From assembly GCA_019116365.1 (NCBI GenBank), contig DXBT01000007.1, forward strand, positions 62,001 through 126,000: 64,000 nucleotides of DNA, read 5' to 3'. Position numbers and translations under genes: made by a program. Shown here piece by piece: positions 25,304-36,088 of this stretch (position 1 is the stretch's first letter; every line of letters starts with the position of its first letter). The stretch is from Barnesiella merdipullorum. GTDB taxonomy: Bacteria; Bacteroidota; Bacteroidia; Bacteroidales; Barnesiellaceae. The notes below the pieces were generated by a model, which worked only from the letters and a program-made list of their open reading frames with translations, ran no database searches and was not told the origin of the DNA.

Positions 25304-27739
25304 ATGAAAGTATTGAAATTTGGAGGCACTTCGGTAGGTTCGGTCGAGAGCATGTCGAGTGTCAAACAGATAGTAGAACGTTGTCACGAACCGGTCATTG
25401 TTGTGGTATCGGCTTTGGGCGGAATCACCGACCGGCTTATCGAAACGGCCCGAGTGGCCGTGGAGGGCGGCGATGGGTACGAGAGTCTCTTCGGGGCTAT
25501 TGTCGAGCGTCACAAGGCGATGGTGAGTCAAGCCGTCGAGGTGTCGCGGCAGGCAGAACTGCTGGCGCTCATCGATCCACTGCTGGGCGAGTTGGGCAAT
25601 ATCTTCAAGGGGGTATCGCTCATCAAAGATCTCTCGACCAAGACGCTCGACACGATTGTGAGTTATGGCGAGCGCCTTTCGTCGCTCATTGTGAGTAGGG
25701 TTATCGAGGGGGCGGTTCACTACGATGCCCGCTTCTTTATCAAGACCCGTCGCCAATATGGCAAACACATTGTCGATTTCGATGAGACCAACAAACTGGT
25801 GAAACGTTATTTTGCCGAGCTACCCCGGGTGGCGGTGGTTCCGGGCTTTATCGCTTCGGACCGCGCGACGGGCGACGTGACCAACCTGGGGCGGGGCGGG
25901 TCGGACTACACGGCGGCCATTCTGGCTACGGCGCTCGGGGCTTCGCAGCTCGAGATTTGGACCGATGTCGATGGCTTCATGACGGCCGACCCACGGGTAA
26001 TCAATACGGCCTATGTGATTGAGCATTTGTCGTTTACCGAGGCGATGGAGCTGTGTAACTTCGGAGCGAAGGTCATTTATCCGCCCACGATTTATCCGGT
26101 GTTTCACAAGAATATTCCTATCTTAATCAAGAACACGTTCAATCCGTCGGCTCCCGGTACGCTCATCTCGGCCGACCATTCCCATATCGAAGGGAAGGCC
26201 ATCAAGGGTATCTCGTCGATCAACGATACCTGCCTCATCACCCTCTCGGGTATGGGCATGGTGGGGGTGATTGGTATCAATTCGCGCATATTCCATCGGC
26301 TGGCCCAGTCGGGAATCAGTGTGTTTCTTGTGTCGCAGGCTTCGTCGGAGAACAATACGACGTTTGCCGTGCGCAACGCCGATGCCGATTTGGCCGTGCG
26401 GGTGCTGCGCGAGGAGTTCAAGGAGGAGATTGCCGTAGGCGAAATCAGCGGTATCGAGGCCGAGAAGGAGTTGGCTACCGTGGCCATCGTGGGCGAGAAC
26501 ATGAAGCATACCCCCGGCATTGCGGGCAAGCTGTTCAATGTGTTGGGCCGTAACGGTATCAACGTGATTGCCTGTGCCCAGGGGGCGTCGGAGACCAATA
26601 TCTCGTTTGTCATTGCCCGCGACAGCCTGCGCAAGGCGCTCAATGTGATACACGACTCGTTCTTCCTCTCCGAGACCCAGGTGCTCAACCTTTTTATTGC
26701 CGGGGTGGGAACCGTGGGGCGCGACTTGCTGCGCCAGATTTGCAAGCAACAGCAGCGGTTGCTCGAGACCAAGGCTTTGCAGTTGCGGTTGGTGGGTATT
26801 GCCAATTCGCGCAAGTGTCTCTTCGACCGCGAGGGTATCGATATCGAGCAGAGTCTCGACCTGCTCGACCGTTGCGGCGAGCCGGCTTCGCCCCAGAAAA
26901 TCAAAGACGAGATTGTCGAGATGAATATCTTCAACTCGGTTTTTGTCGATTGTACCGCCAGTGCCGATATTGCTGCGCTGTACCGGTCGCTGCTCGACCA
27001 CAACGTGTCGGTGGTGGCATCGAACAAGATTGCGGCTTCGGGGTCGTATGACCTGTATCGGGAACTGAAGCAGACGGCCCGCAAGCGCGACGTGAAGTTC
27101 CTCTTCGAGACCAATGTGGGCGCGGGACTCCCGATTATCAATACCATCAACAACCTCATCAACAGTGGTGACAAGATACTCAAGATCGAGGCGGTTGTTT
27201 CGGGTACGCTCAACTATATCTTCAACGTGGTGAGTGCCGAGGTGCCGCTGAGCCGGGCTGTGCGTATGGCGCAGGAGGCGGGTTACAGCGAGCCCGACCC
27301 CCGCATCGACCTGTGCGGCCAGGATGTGATACGCAAGCTGGTGATTCTGGCTCGCGAGGCGGGTTATCGGGTGGAGCAGAGCGATGTGAAGCGACATCTC
27401 TTTATCCCCGAGTCGTATTTCACGGGGAGCCTCGACGACTTTTGGCGGTCGATTCCCGACTACGATGCGCAGTTCGAGGCGTATCGCCGGCAAGTGGCAT
27501 CCCGGGGCAAGGTGTTGCGTTTTGTTGCCACACTCGACCACGGCGAGGTCGAAGTGGGTTTGCACGAGGTCGAGTCGGCCCACCCCTTCTATCACCTCGA
27601 GGGGAGCAACAACGTGATCTCGATTACTACCGAGCGCTACCGCGAGTATCCCATGGTGATCAAGGGCTACGGGGCCGGGGCCGAAGTGACGGCGGCCGGT
27701 GTCTTTGCCGATATTATAGGTATTGCCAACATTCGATAA
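25304..27739 (+). CDS. thrA: Bifunctional aspartate kinase / homoserine dehydrogenase
   Basis: 811 aa, the usual fused length. The kinase half begins MKVLKFGGTSVGS (residues 1-13) and includes FIASDRATGDVTNLGRGGSD and ASQLEIWTDVDGFMTADPR. Two ACT-type regulatory segments follow (about 315-460, with GMGMVGVIGINSRIFHRLAQ and TPGIAGKLFNVLGRNGINV). The dehydrogenase half starts with the NAD(P) motif FIAGVGTVGRDLLRQI (about 464-479) and has the FETNVGAGLPIINTINNLI and GTLNYIFN segments. It makes aspartyl phosphate and later reduces aspartate semialdehyde to homoserine. Expression is probably attenuated by threonine through the leader; enzyme feedback by threonine is usual in the family. Confidence 0.96.
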   Translation: MKVLKFGGTSVGSVESMSSVKQIVERCHEPVIVVVSALGGITDRLIETARVAVEGGDGYESLFGAIVERHKAMVSQAVEVSRQAELLALIDPLLGELGNIFKGVSLIKDLSTKTLDTIVSYGERLSSLIVSRVIEGAVHYDARFFIKTRRQYGKHIVDFDETNKLVKRYFAELPRVAVVPGFIASDRATGDVTNLGRGGSDYTAAILATALGASQLEIWTDVDGFMTADPRVINTAYVIEHLSFTEAMELCNFGAKVIYPPTIYPVFHKNIPILIKNTFNPSAPGTLISADHSHIEGKAIKGISSINDTCLITLSGMGMVGVIGINSRIFHRLAQSGISVFLVSQASSENNTTFAVRNADADLAVRVLREEFKEEIAVGEISGIEAEKELATVAIVGENMKHTPGIAGKLFNVLGRNGINVIACAQGASETNISFVIARDSLRKALNVIHDSFFLSETQVLNLFIAGVGTVGRDLLRQICKQQQRLLETKALQLRLVGIANSRKCLFDREGIDIEQSLDLLDRCGEPASPQKIKDEIVEMNIFNSVFVDCTASADIAALYRSLLDHNVSVVASNKIAASGSYDLYRELKQTARKRDVKFLFETNVGAGLPIINTINNLINSGDKILKIEAVVSGTLNYIFNVVSAEVPLSRAVRMAQEAGYSEPDPRIDLCGQDVIRKLVILAREAGYRVEQSDVKRHLFIPESYFTGSLDDFWRSIPDYDAQFEAYRRQVASRGKVLRFVATLDHGEVEVGLHEVESAHPFYHLEGSNNVISITTERYREYPMVIKGYGAGAEVTAAGVFADIIGIANIR

Positions 27740-27754
27740 TAAACGACTTTTGTT

Positions 27755-28978
27755 ATGAAACATATCATTGTACTGGGCGACGGTATGGCCGATGAGCCCA
27801 TAGAACAACTGGGTGGACGCACTCCTTTGCAGGCGGCCCATACGCCAGCCATGGACTGGCTGGCTGCGCATGGACGTTGCGGCCGCCTCAAGACGGTGCC
27901 CGACGGGTATCACCCCGGGAGCGAAATTGCCAATCTGGCGGTACTGGGATATGACCTCGACCGGGTGTTCGAAGGGCGGGGCTCGCTCGAGGCCGCCAGT
28001 ATGGGAATCGATATCGAGCCGGGCGAGATGGCCATGCGCTGTAACCTCGTGTGCATCGAGAACAGCCTCATCAAGAACCATTCGGCAGGTCATATCTCCA
28101 CGGCCGAGGCGGCCGAGCTCATCGACTTCCTGCAACAGGAGTTGGGAGGCGGCGATGCCAATTTCTACCGGGGGGTATCGTATCGCCATCTGCTCAAACT
28201 CAAGGGGGGCGACAAGCGGGTCGATTGTACCCCGCCGCACGATGTGCCCGGTACCCCCTTCCGCGACGTGATGGTGCGACCGCTCGTGGCCGAGGCAGCT
28301 GCTACGGCCGACCGGCTGAACGACCTCATCGTGCGCTCGCAACAGATTCTGCCCTCGCACCCCGTGAACCTGAGGCGTGTGGCCGAGGGCAAAGACCCGG
28401 CCAACAGCATCTGGCCCTGGTCGCCGGGCTACAAGCCCAGCATGGAGACTCTGGCCCAGCGCTATGGCATACGCAGCGGAGTGGTTATCTCGGCGGTCGA
28501 TCTCATTCGGGGTATCGGCGTCTATGCCGGTTTGCAACCGATCGAGGTTGAGGGGGCGACCGGACTTTACAATACCAATTATGAGGGAAAGGTTCAGGCT
28601 GCAATCGATGCACTATCGGCACATGATTTTGTGTATTTGCATATCGAGGCCAGTGACGAGGCGGGCCATGAAGGCGATGTAGAGCTGAAGCTCCGCACGG
28701 TCGAATATCTCGACCACCGGGTGTTGCAGCCCCTTATCGAAGCGGTCGCCCACATGGACGAGCCGGTGGCTATCGCTCTCTTGCCCGACCACCCCACGCC
28801 CTGTCGGGTGCGCACCCACACGGCGGCTCCCGTGCCGTTTGTGATCTATAAACCCGGTGAAACTCCCGATGCCGTGCAGGTATATGACGAGGAGAGCGTT
28901 GCTGATGGCTATTATGGCACGTTGTCGGGCGATGCCTTTATCCGAGCCTTTTTTGCGGGGCCCGGTTCAGGAGAGTAG
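27755..28978 (+). CDS. Phosphoglycerate mutase-like (ApgM-type) protein, candidate homoserine kinase
   Basis: 407 aa, alkaline-phosphatase superfamily fold of the archaeal-type cofactor-independent phosphoglycerate mutases: HIIVLGDGMADEP at the start (metal Asp), the nucleophile serine in GSEIANLAVLGYD (about 52-64), IEASDEAGHEGD and LLPDHPTPCRVRTHTAAPVPF (metal-binding Asp and His). It is 15 bases after thrA. Bacteroidota thr operons lack the usual GHMP-type ThrB kinase, and genetic work that I recall on the Bacteroides equivalent assigned the missing homoserine kinase step to this gene; I have not been able to confirm that here. Annotation pipelines usually call it phosphoglycerate mutase. 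Confidence 0.85.
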   Translation: MKHIIVLGDGMADEPIEQLGGRTPLQAAHTPAMDWLAAHGRCGRLKTVPDGYHPGSEIANLAVLGYDLDRVFEGRGSLEAASMGIDIEPGEMAMRCNLVCIENSLIKNHSAGHISTAEAAELIDFLQQELGGGDANFYRGVSYRHLLKLKGGDKRVDCTPPHDVPGTPFRDVMVRPLVAEAAATADRLNDLIVRSQQILPSHPVNLRRVAEGKDPANSIWPWSPGYKPSMETLAQRYGIRSGVVISAVDLIRGIGVYAGLQPIEVEGATGLYNTNYEGKVQAAIDALSAHDFVYLHIEASDEAGHEGDVELKLRTVEYLDHRVLQPLIEAVAHMDEPVAIALLPDHPTPCRVRTHTAAPVPFVIYKPGETPDAVQVYDEESVADGYYGTLSGDAFIRAFFAGPGSGE

Positions 28979-29020
28979 CCGTTGGGTTGTCGCGATCAAT
29001 TAATCCTTGTAAAAGACAAC

Positions 29021-29055
29021 TGCGCCGCGGTTTCTCTCGAAAAAGCCGCGGCGCA
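29021..29055. terminator. Terminator after the thrA operon
   Basis: TGCGCCGCGG pairs perfectly with CCGCGGCGCA (10 bp, 15-base loop) between two convergent genes. Confidence 0.75.
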
Positions 29056-29105
29056 TTAAGTTCTTACCTGATTGGTCCCTGCAATTTCGCAGGTAGATGA
29101 TGTCC

Positions 29106-29948
29106 CTAAACGGTCTTCTCGATGACCAGCAGATCCTGAAAGTCGGGCGAAGTCTCTACTGTTCTCGACCAGCTGCCGTAGTAGATACCGCTCAAGTGCA
29201 AATGGTTGTCTGTAATCATCTGTTTGAGAAAGGTTTCGTCGAAGGCGATGTTGGCCTCTCGCACTTTCTCGTCGAGCAACGCATATCCCTCATGCTGATG
29301 GGAAAAATTGAAGTAGGATTTCCCGTCCTTCATCTGTTGCTTGATGATATCGTTGGTGAGGAAGAAGGTGGCGACACACTTGCCTCCAGGGGTTAGCACT
29401 CTTTCAATCTGAGCGAGATAATTGTTGACATCGGCGGGAAGCATGTGGGTGAATACCGAAGTGAGCACGACGCAGTCGTAGGTGTTATCGGGATAGGGAA
29501 AGATAAACTGGCTGGCTTGCTGCTCGGTATCCAGATTGTACAGGTCGTTTTTCAGGTCAACGTGCAGAAAGTGGAAATTGGGATAGTTGGGGGCAATGTG
29601 CTTGTTGCACCAGTCGATACCTTTTTTTACGATATCGAAACCGTCGTACCGGCCCTTGCTGTCGAGAAAGCGGGTGAGTGGCACTGCCAATCGTCCAATG
29701 CCGCAACCCACATCGAGAATATGACTTTGAGGAGTGATAGATCCATACTGTTGCAAGAGGTCGAGCAGTCGTTCTCCCTGTTCGCGGAAATCGCCCGATC
29801 CGATGAATATCAGTCCTTTGGGTGGAGTGAGCCGGTCTCTTTTACCGGTAATGCCATCGAAGCAGTCTATGGGCAGATAGCATATGCGCCGGGCCAAAAA
29901 GCGCATTTGAGGGGATAGTGCATAATAGATTTTTCGCAGTAGATTCAT
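29106..29948 (-). CDS. Class I SAM-dependent methyltransferase
   Basis: 280 aa. Motif I is HILDVGCGIGRLAVPLTRFL (about residues 76-95), followed by YDGFDIVKKGIDWCN (motif II), a YDCVVLTSVFTHMLPADV segment and IERVLTPGGKCVATFFL (post-motif III), all typical of Methyltransf_11/25 enzymes. Substrate unknown. It is oriented against thrA and thrC and sits between them, in flanking DNA that is visibly AT-richer, which suggests insertion into a once continuous operon. Confidence 0.85.
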   Translation of the reverse strand: MNLLRKIYYALSPQMRFLARRICYLPIDCFDGITGKRDRLTPPKGLIFIGSGDFREQGERLLDLLQQYGSITPQSHILDVGCGIGRLAVPLTRFLDSKGRYDGFDIVKKGIDWCNKHIAPNYPNFHFLHVDLKNDLYNLDTEQQASQFIFPYPDNTYDCVVLTSVFTHMLPADVNNYLAQIERVLTPGGKCVATFFLTNDIIKQQMKDGKSYFNFSHQHEGYALLDEKVREANIAFDETFLKQMITDNHLHLSGIYYGSWSRTVETSPDFQDLLVIEKTV

Positions 29949-30141
29949 ATTGGTTCTTTGGGAAAATCAATTTTATAATTATTGGCACGGGCAAAGATAC
30001 GTATAGATTTTGGTAGAGAATAAATACTTAAAGGCTTTTTGTATAATGAAAGAAAACATTTGTTGGCTATTTTCAAGAATTAACGCTGCATATCGGGCGT
30101 AAAAAGAGAATCTTTTAAGTCTCTGTTCTCAAAAAAAATTT

Positions 30142-30149
30142 TACCTTTG
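30142..30149 (+). promoter_or_regulatory. -7 element of thrC
   Basis: TACCTTTG, a full TAnnTTTG match. It gives thrC its own promoter, consistent with its separation from thrA. Confidence 0.6.
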
Positions 30150-30154
30150 TATCG

Positions 30155-30190
30155 GAGGCGAGAGAATTTCAACTCTCTTTTCTCCGTGGG
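30155..30190 (+). promoter_or_regulatory. Hairpin at the start of the thrC leader
   Basis: GGAG-GAGAG pairs with CTCTC-CTCC in a nested stem followed by T-rich sequence, at or just after the predicted transcript start. It may stabilise the RNA or act as a small attenuator; no leader peptide is evident. Confidence 0.35.
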
Positions 30191-30221
30191 TATATGACAC
30201 GGAAAATAAGATAAAGACTCT

Positions 30222-31526
30222 ATGCTATATTACAGTACGAACAAAAAAACTTCGCCGGTCTCGCTCCACGATGCAGTGGTGAGGGGATTGGCGTCGGATA
30301 AGGGGCTCTTTATGCCCGAGGTGATTCGCCGGTTTCCGCCGGCTTTTTACCAGAATATGAAGGAGATGACCCTGCGCGAAATCTCTTTCGTAGTGGCCGA
30401 GGCCTTCTTTGGCGAGGATGTCGAGGCCGACAAGTTGAAGGATATCGTTTACGATGCCCTCAACTTTGATATTCCTCTGGTGCAGGTGGCCGACAACCGG
30501 TATTGTCTGGAACTGTTCCACGGGCCCACGATGGCCTTCAAGGATGTGGGTGCCCGCTTCATGGCCCGGTTGCTTGCCTACTTCAACCGGCAGGAGACCC
30601 GCCAGGTCAATGTGCTGGTAGCTACCTCGGGCGATACCGGCAGTGCCGTGGCCAACGGTTTCCTCGACGTGCCCGGCGTGAAGGTCTTTGTGCTCTATCC
30701 GCAGGGTAAGGTGAGCGAGATACAGGAGAAACAGTTTACCACGCTGGGGCACAACATCACGGCCCTGGAGGTGAGCGGTACTTTTGACGATTGCCAGGCG
30801 TTGGTCAAGAGTGCCTTTATGGACCCCGAGCTGAATGAGAAGCTTTACCTCACCTCGGCCAACTCGATCAATGTGGCCCGTTTCCTGCCCCAGACTTTCT
30901 ACTATTTCTATGCCTATGCTCAGTTGTGCGGTATGGTCGAGCATCCCGAGCAGGTGGTATTCAGTGTGCCCAGCGGCAACTTCGGTAACCTCACGGCCGG
31001 GCTTATTGCCAAGCGCATGGGGCTGCCCGTGAAACGTTTCATTGCCGCCAACAACCGCAACGATGTCTTTCTGCAATACCTGCGCACGGGAGTCTATACC
31101 CCGCGGCCCTCGATTGCCACCATTGCCAATGCCATGGATGTGGGCGACCCCAGCAACTTTGCCCGCATACTCGACTTGTATGGCCATTCACACGAGGCTA
31201 TCTGTGCCGATATCAGCGGTATAAGCTATACCGACGACGAGATTCGTCGCACGTTGCACGATACCTTCCATCGCGAGAAGTACCTGCTCGATCCCCACGG
31301 GGCTTGCGGTTACCAGGCTTTGATCGATGGGCTGCAACCGGGCGAGACGGGTATCTGTCTGGGTACCGCTTCGCCAGCCAAGTTCCTCGATACCGTGAGC
31401 GGTGCCGTGGGCGAGACGATTGCCATGCCCGAGAAGTTGCGCAATTTCATGCAGGGCGAGAAGCAGAGTATCCTGATGCCTGTGGGCTTCAATGCCTTCA
31501 AGCACTTCCTGCTCAACCAGCAATAG
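30222..31526 (+). CDS. thrC: Threonine synthase
   Basis: 434 aa, PLP enzyme that converts O-phosphohomoserine to threonine. The PLP lysine is K107 in HGPTMAFKDVGARFMARL; other family segments are LVATSGDTGSAVANGFLDV, LYPQGKVSEIQEKQFTTLG, VSGTFDDCQALVKSAF, NSINVARFLPQTFYYFYAY and VPSGNFGNLTAGLIAKRMG. Length fits the bacterial long form (about 430). It is downstream of the thrA-ApgM pair but separated by a reversed methyltransferase gene and carries its own promoter. Confidence 0.96.
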   Translation: MLYYSTNKKTSPVSLHDAVVRGLASDKGLFMPEVIRRFPPAFYQNMKEMTLREISFVVAEAFFGEDVEADKLKDIVYDALNFDIPLVQVADNRYCLELFHGPTMAFKDVGARFMARLLAYFNRQETRQVNVLVATSGDTGSAVANGFLDVPGVKVFVLYPQGKVSEIQEKQFTTLGHNITALEVSGTFDDCQALVKSAFMDPELNEKLYLTSANSINVARFLPQTFYYFYAYAQLCGMVEHPEQVVFSVPSGNFGNLTAGLIAKRMGLPVKRFIAANNRNDVFLQYLRTGVYTPRPSIATIANAMDVGDPSNFARILDLYGHSHEAICADISGISYTDDEIRRTLHDTFHREKYLLDPHGACGYQALIDGLQPGETGICLGTASPAKFLDTVSGAVGETIAMPEKLRNFMQGEKQSILMPVGFNAFKHFLLNQQ

Positions 31527-31566
31527 AGAGACCGTTTCCTACTGTTGGAGAGTATTTGATAACACG

Positions 31567-31603
31567 AAACCGGCCGGGTGCCATTGGGCATCTGGCCGGT
31601 TTT
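31567..31603 (+). terminator. Terminator of thrC
   Basis: AAACCGGCC pairs with GGCCGGTTT, with an inner GGTGCC/GGCATC stem, followed by TTTTG. It lies between convergent thrC and metY. Confidence 0.7.
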
Positions 31604-31637
31604 GTTGTTCTGGGGTTGGGAGTCGCTCGGTGGCCGA

Positions 31638-32924
31638 CTATACCTGGTCGAGCGCCTGCGACAGGTCGGCAATGAGGTCGTCGATGTGTTCGGTGCCGAT
31701 CGAGAGGCGTATGGTACCGGGGTAGATGGCCTGTTCGGCTTTCTCGCGGTCGGTAAGCTGGGCGTGTGTGGTCGATGCCGGGTGGATGACCAGCGATTTC
31801 ACGTCGGCCACGTTAGCCAGCAGGGAGAAGATTTCGAGGCTGTCGATGAAACGGTGAGCTTCGGCTTCACCACCTTTGATATCGAACGTGAATATCGAGC
31901 CGGCCCCGTGGGGGAAGTAGCGTTCGTAGAGGGCGTGGTCGGGGTGGTTGGGCAGAGCCGGGTGGTTGACTCGCTCGACTTTGGGGTGATGGGCCAGAAA
32001 ATCGACTATCCGCAGGGCATTCTCGACGTGACGCTCGACGCGTAGCGAGAGGGTTTCGAGTCCTTGCAGCAGCAGGAAGGCGTTGAAGGGGCTGATGGCG
32101 GCACCGGTGTCGCGCAGAATCACGGCTCGGATGCGGGTGACGTAGGCGGCCGGGCCGGCCACGTCGGTAAAGCGGGCTCCGTGGTAGCTGGGGTCGGGTT
32201 CGCTCAGTTGGGGGAACTTGCCCGAGGCGGCCCAGTCGAAGCGTCCCGAGTCGATGATGAGTCCCCCCAGCGAGGTGCCATGCCCGCCGATGAATTTGGT
32301 GGCCGAGTGTACTACGATGTCGGCTCCGTGTTCGATGGGGCGGATGAGGTAGGGGGTGCCGAAGGTGTTGTCGATGACAAGGGGGATGCGGTGACGATGG
32401 GCTATCTCGGCCACGGCGTCGATATCGATGATGCCCGAATTGGGGTTGCCCAGAGTCTCGATGAAGAGGGCTTTGGTGTTGGGACGTATGGCCTGCTCGA
32501 AGTTCGACAGGTCGGCCGGATCGACAAAGGTGGTGGTCACGCCATAGGCCGGCAGGGTGTGATCGAGCAGGTTGTAGGTGCCACCGTAGATGGTGTTGGC
32601 GGCAACAATGTGGTCGCCCGCCACGGCCAGATTCTGGATGGCGTAGGTGACGGCAGCGGCTCCCGAGGCTACGGCCAGAGCGGCGACTCCTCCCTCGAGG
32701 GCGGCCATCCGTTGCTCGAGTACACTTTGGGTGGGATTGCCCAGGCGACCGTAGATGTTGCCCGGCTCTTTCAGGTCGAAGCGGGCGGCAGCGTGGGCCG
32801 AGTTGGCAAATACATAGGAGGTTGTTTGGTAGATGGGTACGGCGCGGGCGTCGGTGGCGGGATCGGGCTGCTCTTGTCCTACGTGGAGTTGCAGCGTTTC
32901 GAAATGCAATTTCTTCGGGTCCAT
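31638..32924 (-). CDS. metY: O-acetylhomoserine sulfhydrylase (Cys/Met metabolism PLP enzyme)
   Basis: 428 aa. The PLP lysine is K210 in VVHSATKFIGGHG; AVPIYQTTSYVFANSAHAAA near the N-terminus, YGRLGNPTQSVLEQRMAALEGG and FIETLGNPNSGIIDIDAVA are typical of MetY rather than the shorter MetB/MetC. It makes homocysteine from O-acetylhomoserine and sulfide, drawing on the homoserine from thrA. It is divergent from an Lrp/AsnC regulator with overlapping control regions. The short leader (about 43 bases) leaves no room for a SAM riboswitch. Confidence 0.93.
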   Translation of the reverse strand: MDPKKLHFETLQLHVGQEQPDPATDARAVPIYQTTSYVFANSAHAAARFDLKEPGNIYGRLGNPTQSVLEQRMAALEGGVAALAVASGAAAVTYAIQNLAVAGDHIVAANTIYGGTYNLLDHTLPAYGVTTTFVDPADLSNFEQAIRPNTKALFIETLGNPNSGIIDIDAVAEIAHRHRIPLVIDNTFGTPYLIRPIEHGADIVVHSATKFIGGHGTSLGGLIIDSGRFDWAASGKFPQLSEPDPSYHGARFTDVAGPAAYVTRIRAVILRDTGAAISPFNAFLLLQGLETLSLRVERHVENALRIVDFLAHHPKVERVNHPALPNHPDHALYERYFPHGAGSIFTFDIKGGEAEAHRFIDSLEIFSLLANVADVKSLVIHPASTTHAQLTDREKAEQAIYPGTIRLSIGTEHIDDLIADLSQALDQV

Positions 32925-32970
32925 ATTCGGTTCTGTTTTTATCGATGGTGAATAAAATATTTGTACTGTA

Positions 32971-33001
32971 CAAAACTACTTATTTGGAAAATAGGGAACA
33001 A
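32971..33001 (-). promoter_or_regulatory. Promoter of metY
   Basis: Minus strand TTG (33001-32999), 20 bases, TAGTTTTG (32978-32971, full match). Confidence 0.65.
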
Positions 33002-33029
33002 GTAAATCGTATTATATAGAAAATATATC

Positions 33030-33037
33030 TATATTTG
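33030..33037 (+). promoter_or_regulatory. -7 element of the Lrp-type regulator
   Basis: TATATTTG, a full match. It starts only 29 bases from the -33 of the divergent metY promoter, so both share one control region of about 180 bases. Confidence 0.55.
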
Positions 33038-33103
33038 AGCAGATGTTGAGAATGAAACTGATTTTCTAATGCCCGGGAGTCGCCTCCCGGAGAATAGCTT
33101 TCT

Positions 33104-33565
33104 ATGGAGATTCTGGATAAAACCGACTTGCAGATTCTGCGAGTCTTGCAAAACAATTCGCGCCTCACGACCAAGGAGCTGGCGGCACAGGTGCATCTGT
33201 CGCCCACCCCGGTATTCGAGCGAGTGAAGCGCCTCGAGGCCAACGGCTATATCAAGAAGTATGTGGCGGTGCTCGACCCCGGCAAACTCAACCGGGGATT
33301 CGTGGTCTTTTGCAGTGTGAAACTGCGCCGTCTCAACCGTGATATTGCTACCGAGTTTACTCGCATCGTGCGGGAGATACCTGAGGTGACCGAGTGTTAC
33401 AACATCTCGGGCGACTATGACTATCTGCTCAAGATTCATGCCCCCGACATGAAATATTATCAGGAGTTTATCCTCAATGTGCTGGGGACTATCGAGAGCA
33501 TGGGTTCGCTCATGAGTACTTTTGTGATGGACGAGGTGAAGCACGAGTACGGTATTCCGCTGTGA
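33104..33565 (+). CDS. Lrp/AsnC family transcriptional regulator
   Basis: 153 aa. Helix-turn-helix at about residues 5-50 (LDKTDLQILRVLQNNSRL, TTKELAAQVHLSPTPVFERV) and a C-terminal RAM/ACT effector domain (about 65-140: TECYNISGDYDYLLKIHAPD). Such regulators sense amino acids and usually control a neighbour and themselves. Divergence from metY makes methionine or sulfur-amino-acid control the natural guess, but the effector is not visible in the sequence. Confidence 0.93.
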   Translation: MEILDKTDLQILRVLQNNSRLTTKELAAQVHLSPTPVFERVKRLEANGYIKKYVAVLDPGKLNRGFVVFCSVKLRRLNRDIATEFTRIVREIPEVTECYNISGDYDYLLKIHAPDMKYYQEFILNVLGTIESMGSLMSTFVMDEVKHEYGIPL

Positions 33566-33593
33566 GGTATGGGGATACCGGGCGGTTGCGGCG

Positions 33594-35396
<1,803 letters not shown>

Positions 35397-35517
35397 ATCG
35401 AATATTCAAGTTCTGTTTTATGCTTGTCGCAATCCCGGGCAACGCGTCGCCTCATTTCCGCAACGCCCCGTTGGCACGGAGGTTTTGCAGCACGGGCGGC
35501 CGGGCTCATGGGCTCTA

Positions 35518-35525
35518 CAAATATA
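35518..35525 (-). promoter_or_regulatory. -7 element of dnaX
   Basis: Minus-strand TATATTTG, a full match, about 120 bases before dnaX and just after the stop of cdd. No clear -33. Confidence 0.45.
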
Positions 35526-35544
35526 CGGTTTTTTGCGCTATTTC

Positions 35545-36027
35545 TTATTCGGGCAGATCGTTTTTCCCGAAGCAGAGCGGCAGCAGGCCACGTATCGATT
35601 CGACGATATAGGTCTCGCGGGTGCCGTAGAGGTAGATGCGTATGGGATAACGGTAGCGCTCTTCGGTCTCGAGTATCACCTGGCGACAGGCACCGCAGGG
35701 GGCAGTGGGGTGTTCGATGAACTTTCCGCCCGTTTGTGCAGCGATGGCCAGGGCCTCGACGGCACGGTCGGGGTATTGGGAGTTGGCATAGAAGAGCGTG
35801 GTGCGTTCGGCGCAGATTCCCGAGGGGTAGGCCGCATTTTCCTGATTGCTGCCCGAGACCATCACCCCTCCGGCCAGGCGCACGGCTGCTCCTACCTGGA
35901 ATCGCGAATAGGGAGCGTAGGAGCGGTTGGAGGCCTCTTTGGCGGCATCGATCAATTTTTTCTCGGCTTCGGTGAGCTCTTCATACGAGCAAACCATTAT
36001 CTTTGTGGTGATATTCTTGTTTTCCAT
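35545..36027 (-). CDS. cdd: Cytidine deaminase
   Basis: 160 aa from the ATG at 36027 (MENKNITTK); upstream in-frame ATGs lie beyond the promoter and are rejected. Zinc and catalytic motifs: the NAAYPSGICAERTTLFYANSQ segment (CAE) and APCGACRQVILE (CxxC). It deaminates cytidine and deoxycytidine to the uridines in pyrimidine salvage. The single-gene unit has its own strong promoter. Confidence 0.94.
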   Translation of the reverse strand: MENKNITTKIMVCSYEELTEAEKKLIDAAKEASNRSYAPYSRFQVGAAVRLAGGVMVSGSNQENAAYPSGICAERTTLFYANSQYPDRAVEALAIAAQTGGKFIEHPTAPCGACRQVILETEERYRYPIRIYLYGTRETYIVESIRGLLPLCFGKNDLPE

Positions 36028-36056
36028 AACTCTAATTAAGGGGTTACTTGCTACTA

Positions 36057-36088
36057 CAAATATAAGGAAAGGCGGGGGCAAAGACAAA
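36057..36088 (-). promoter_or_regulatory. Promoter of cdd
   Basis: Minus strand TTTG (36088-36085), 20 bases, TATATTTG (36064-36057): consensus at both elements, one of the best in the window. Confidence 0.75.

Noticed and set aside
26123..28537. Long 804-codon frame on the minus strand opposite thrA and the ApgM-like gene
   Set aside because: It mirrors the codons of two clear genes in a GC-rich region and its protein has no recognisable domain.
32925..32970. SAM riboswitch before metY
   Set aside because: The predicted leader is about 43 bases, too short for any known SAM aptamer of this type.
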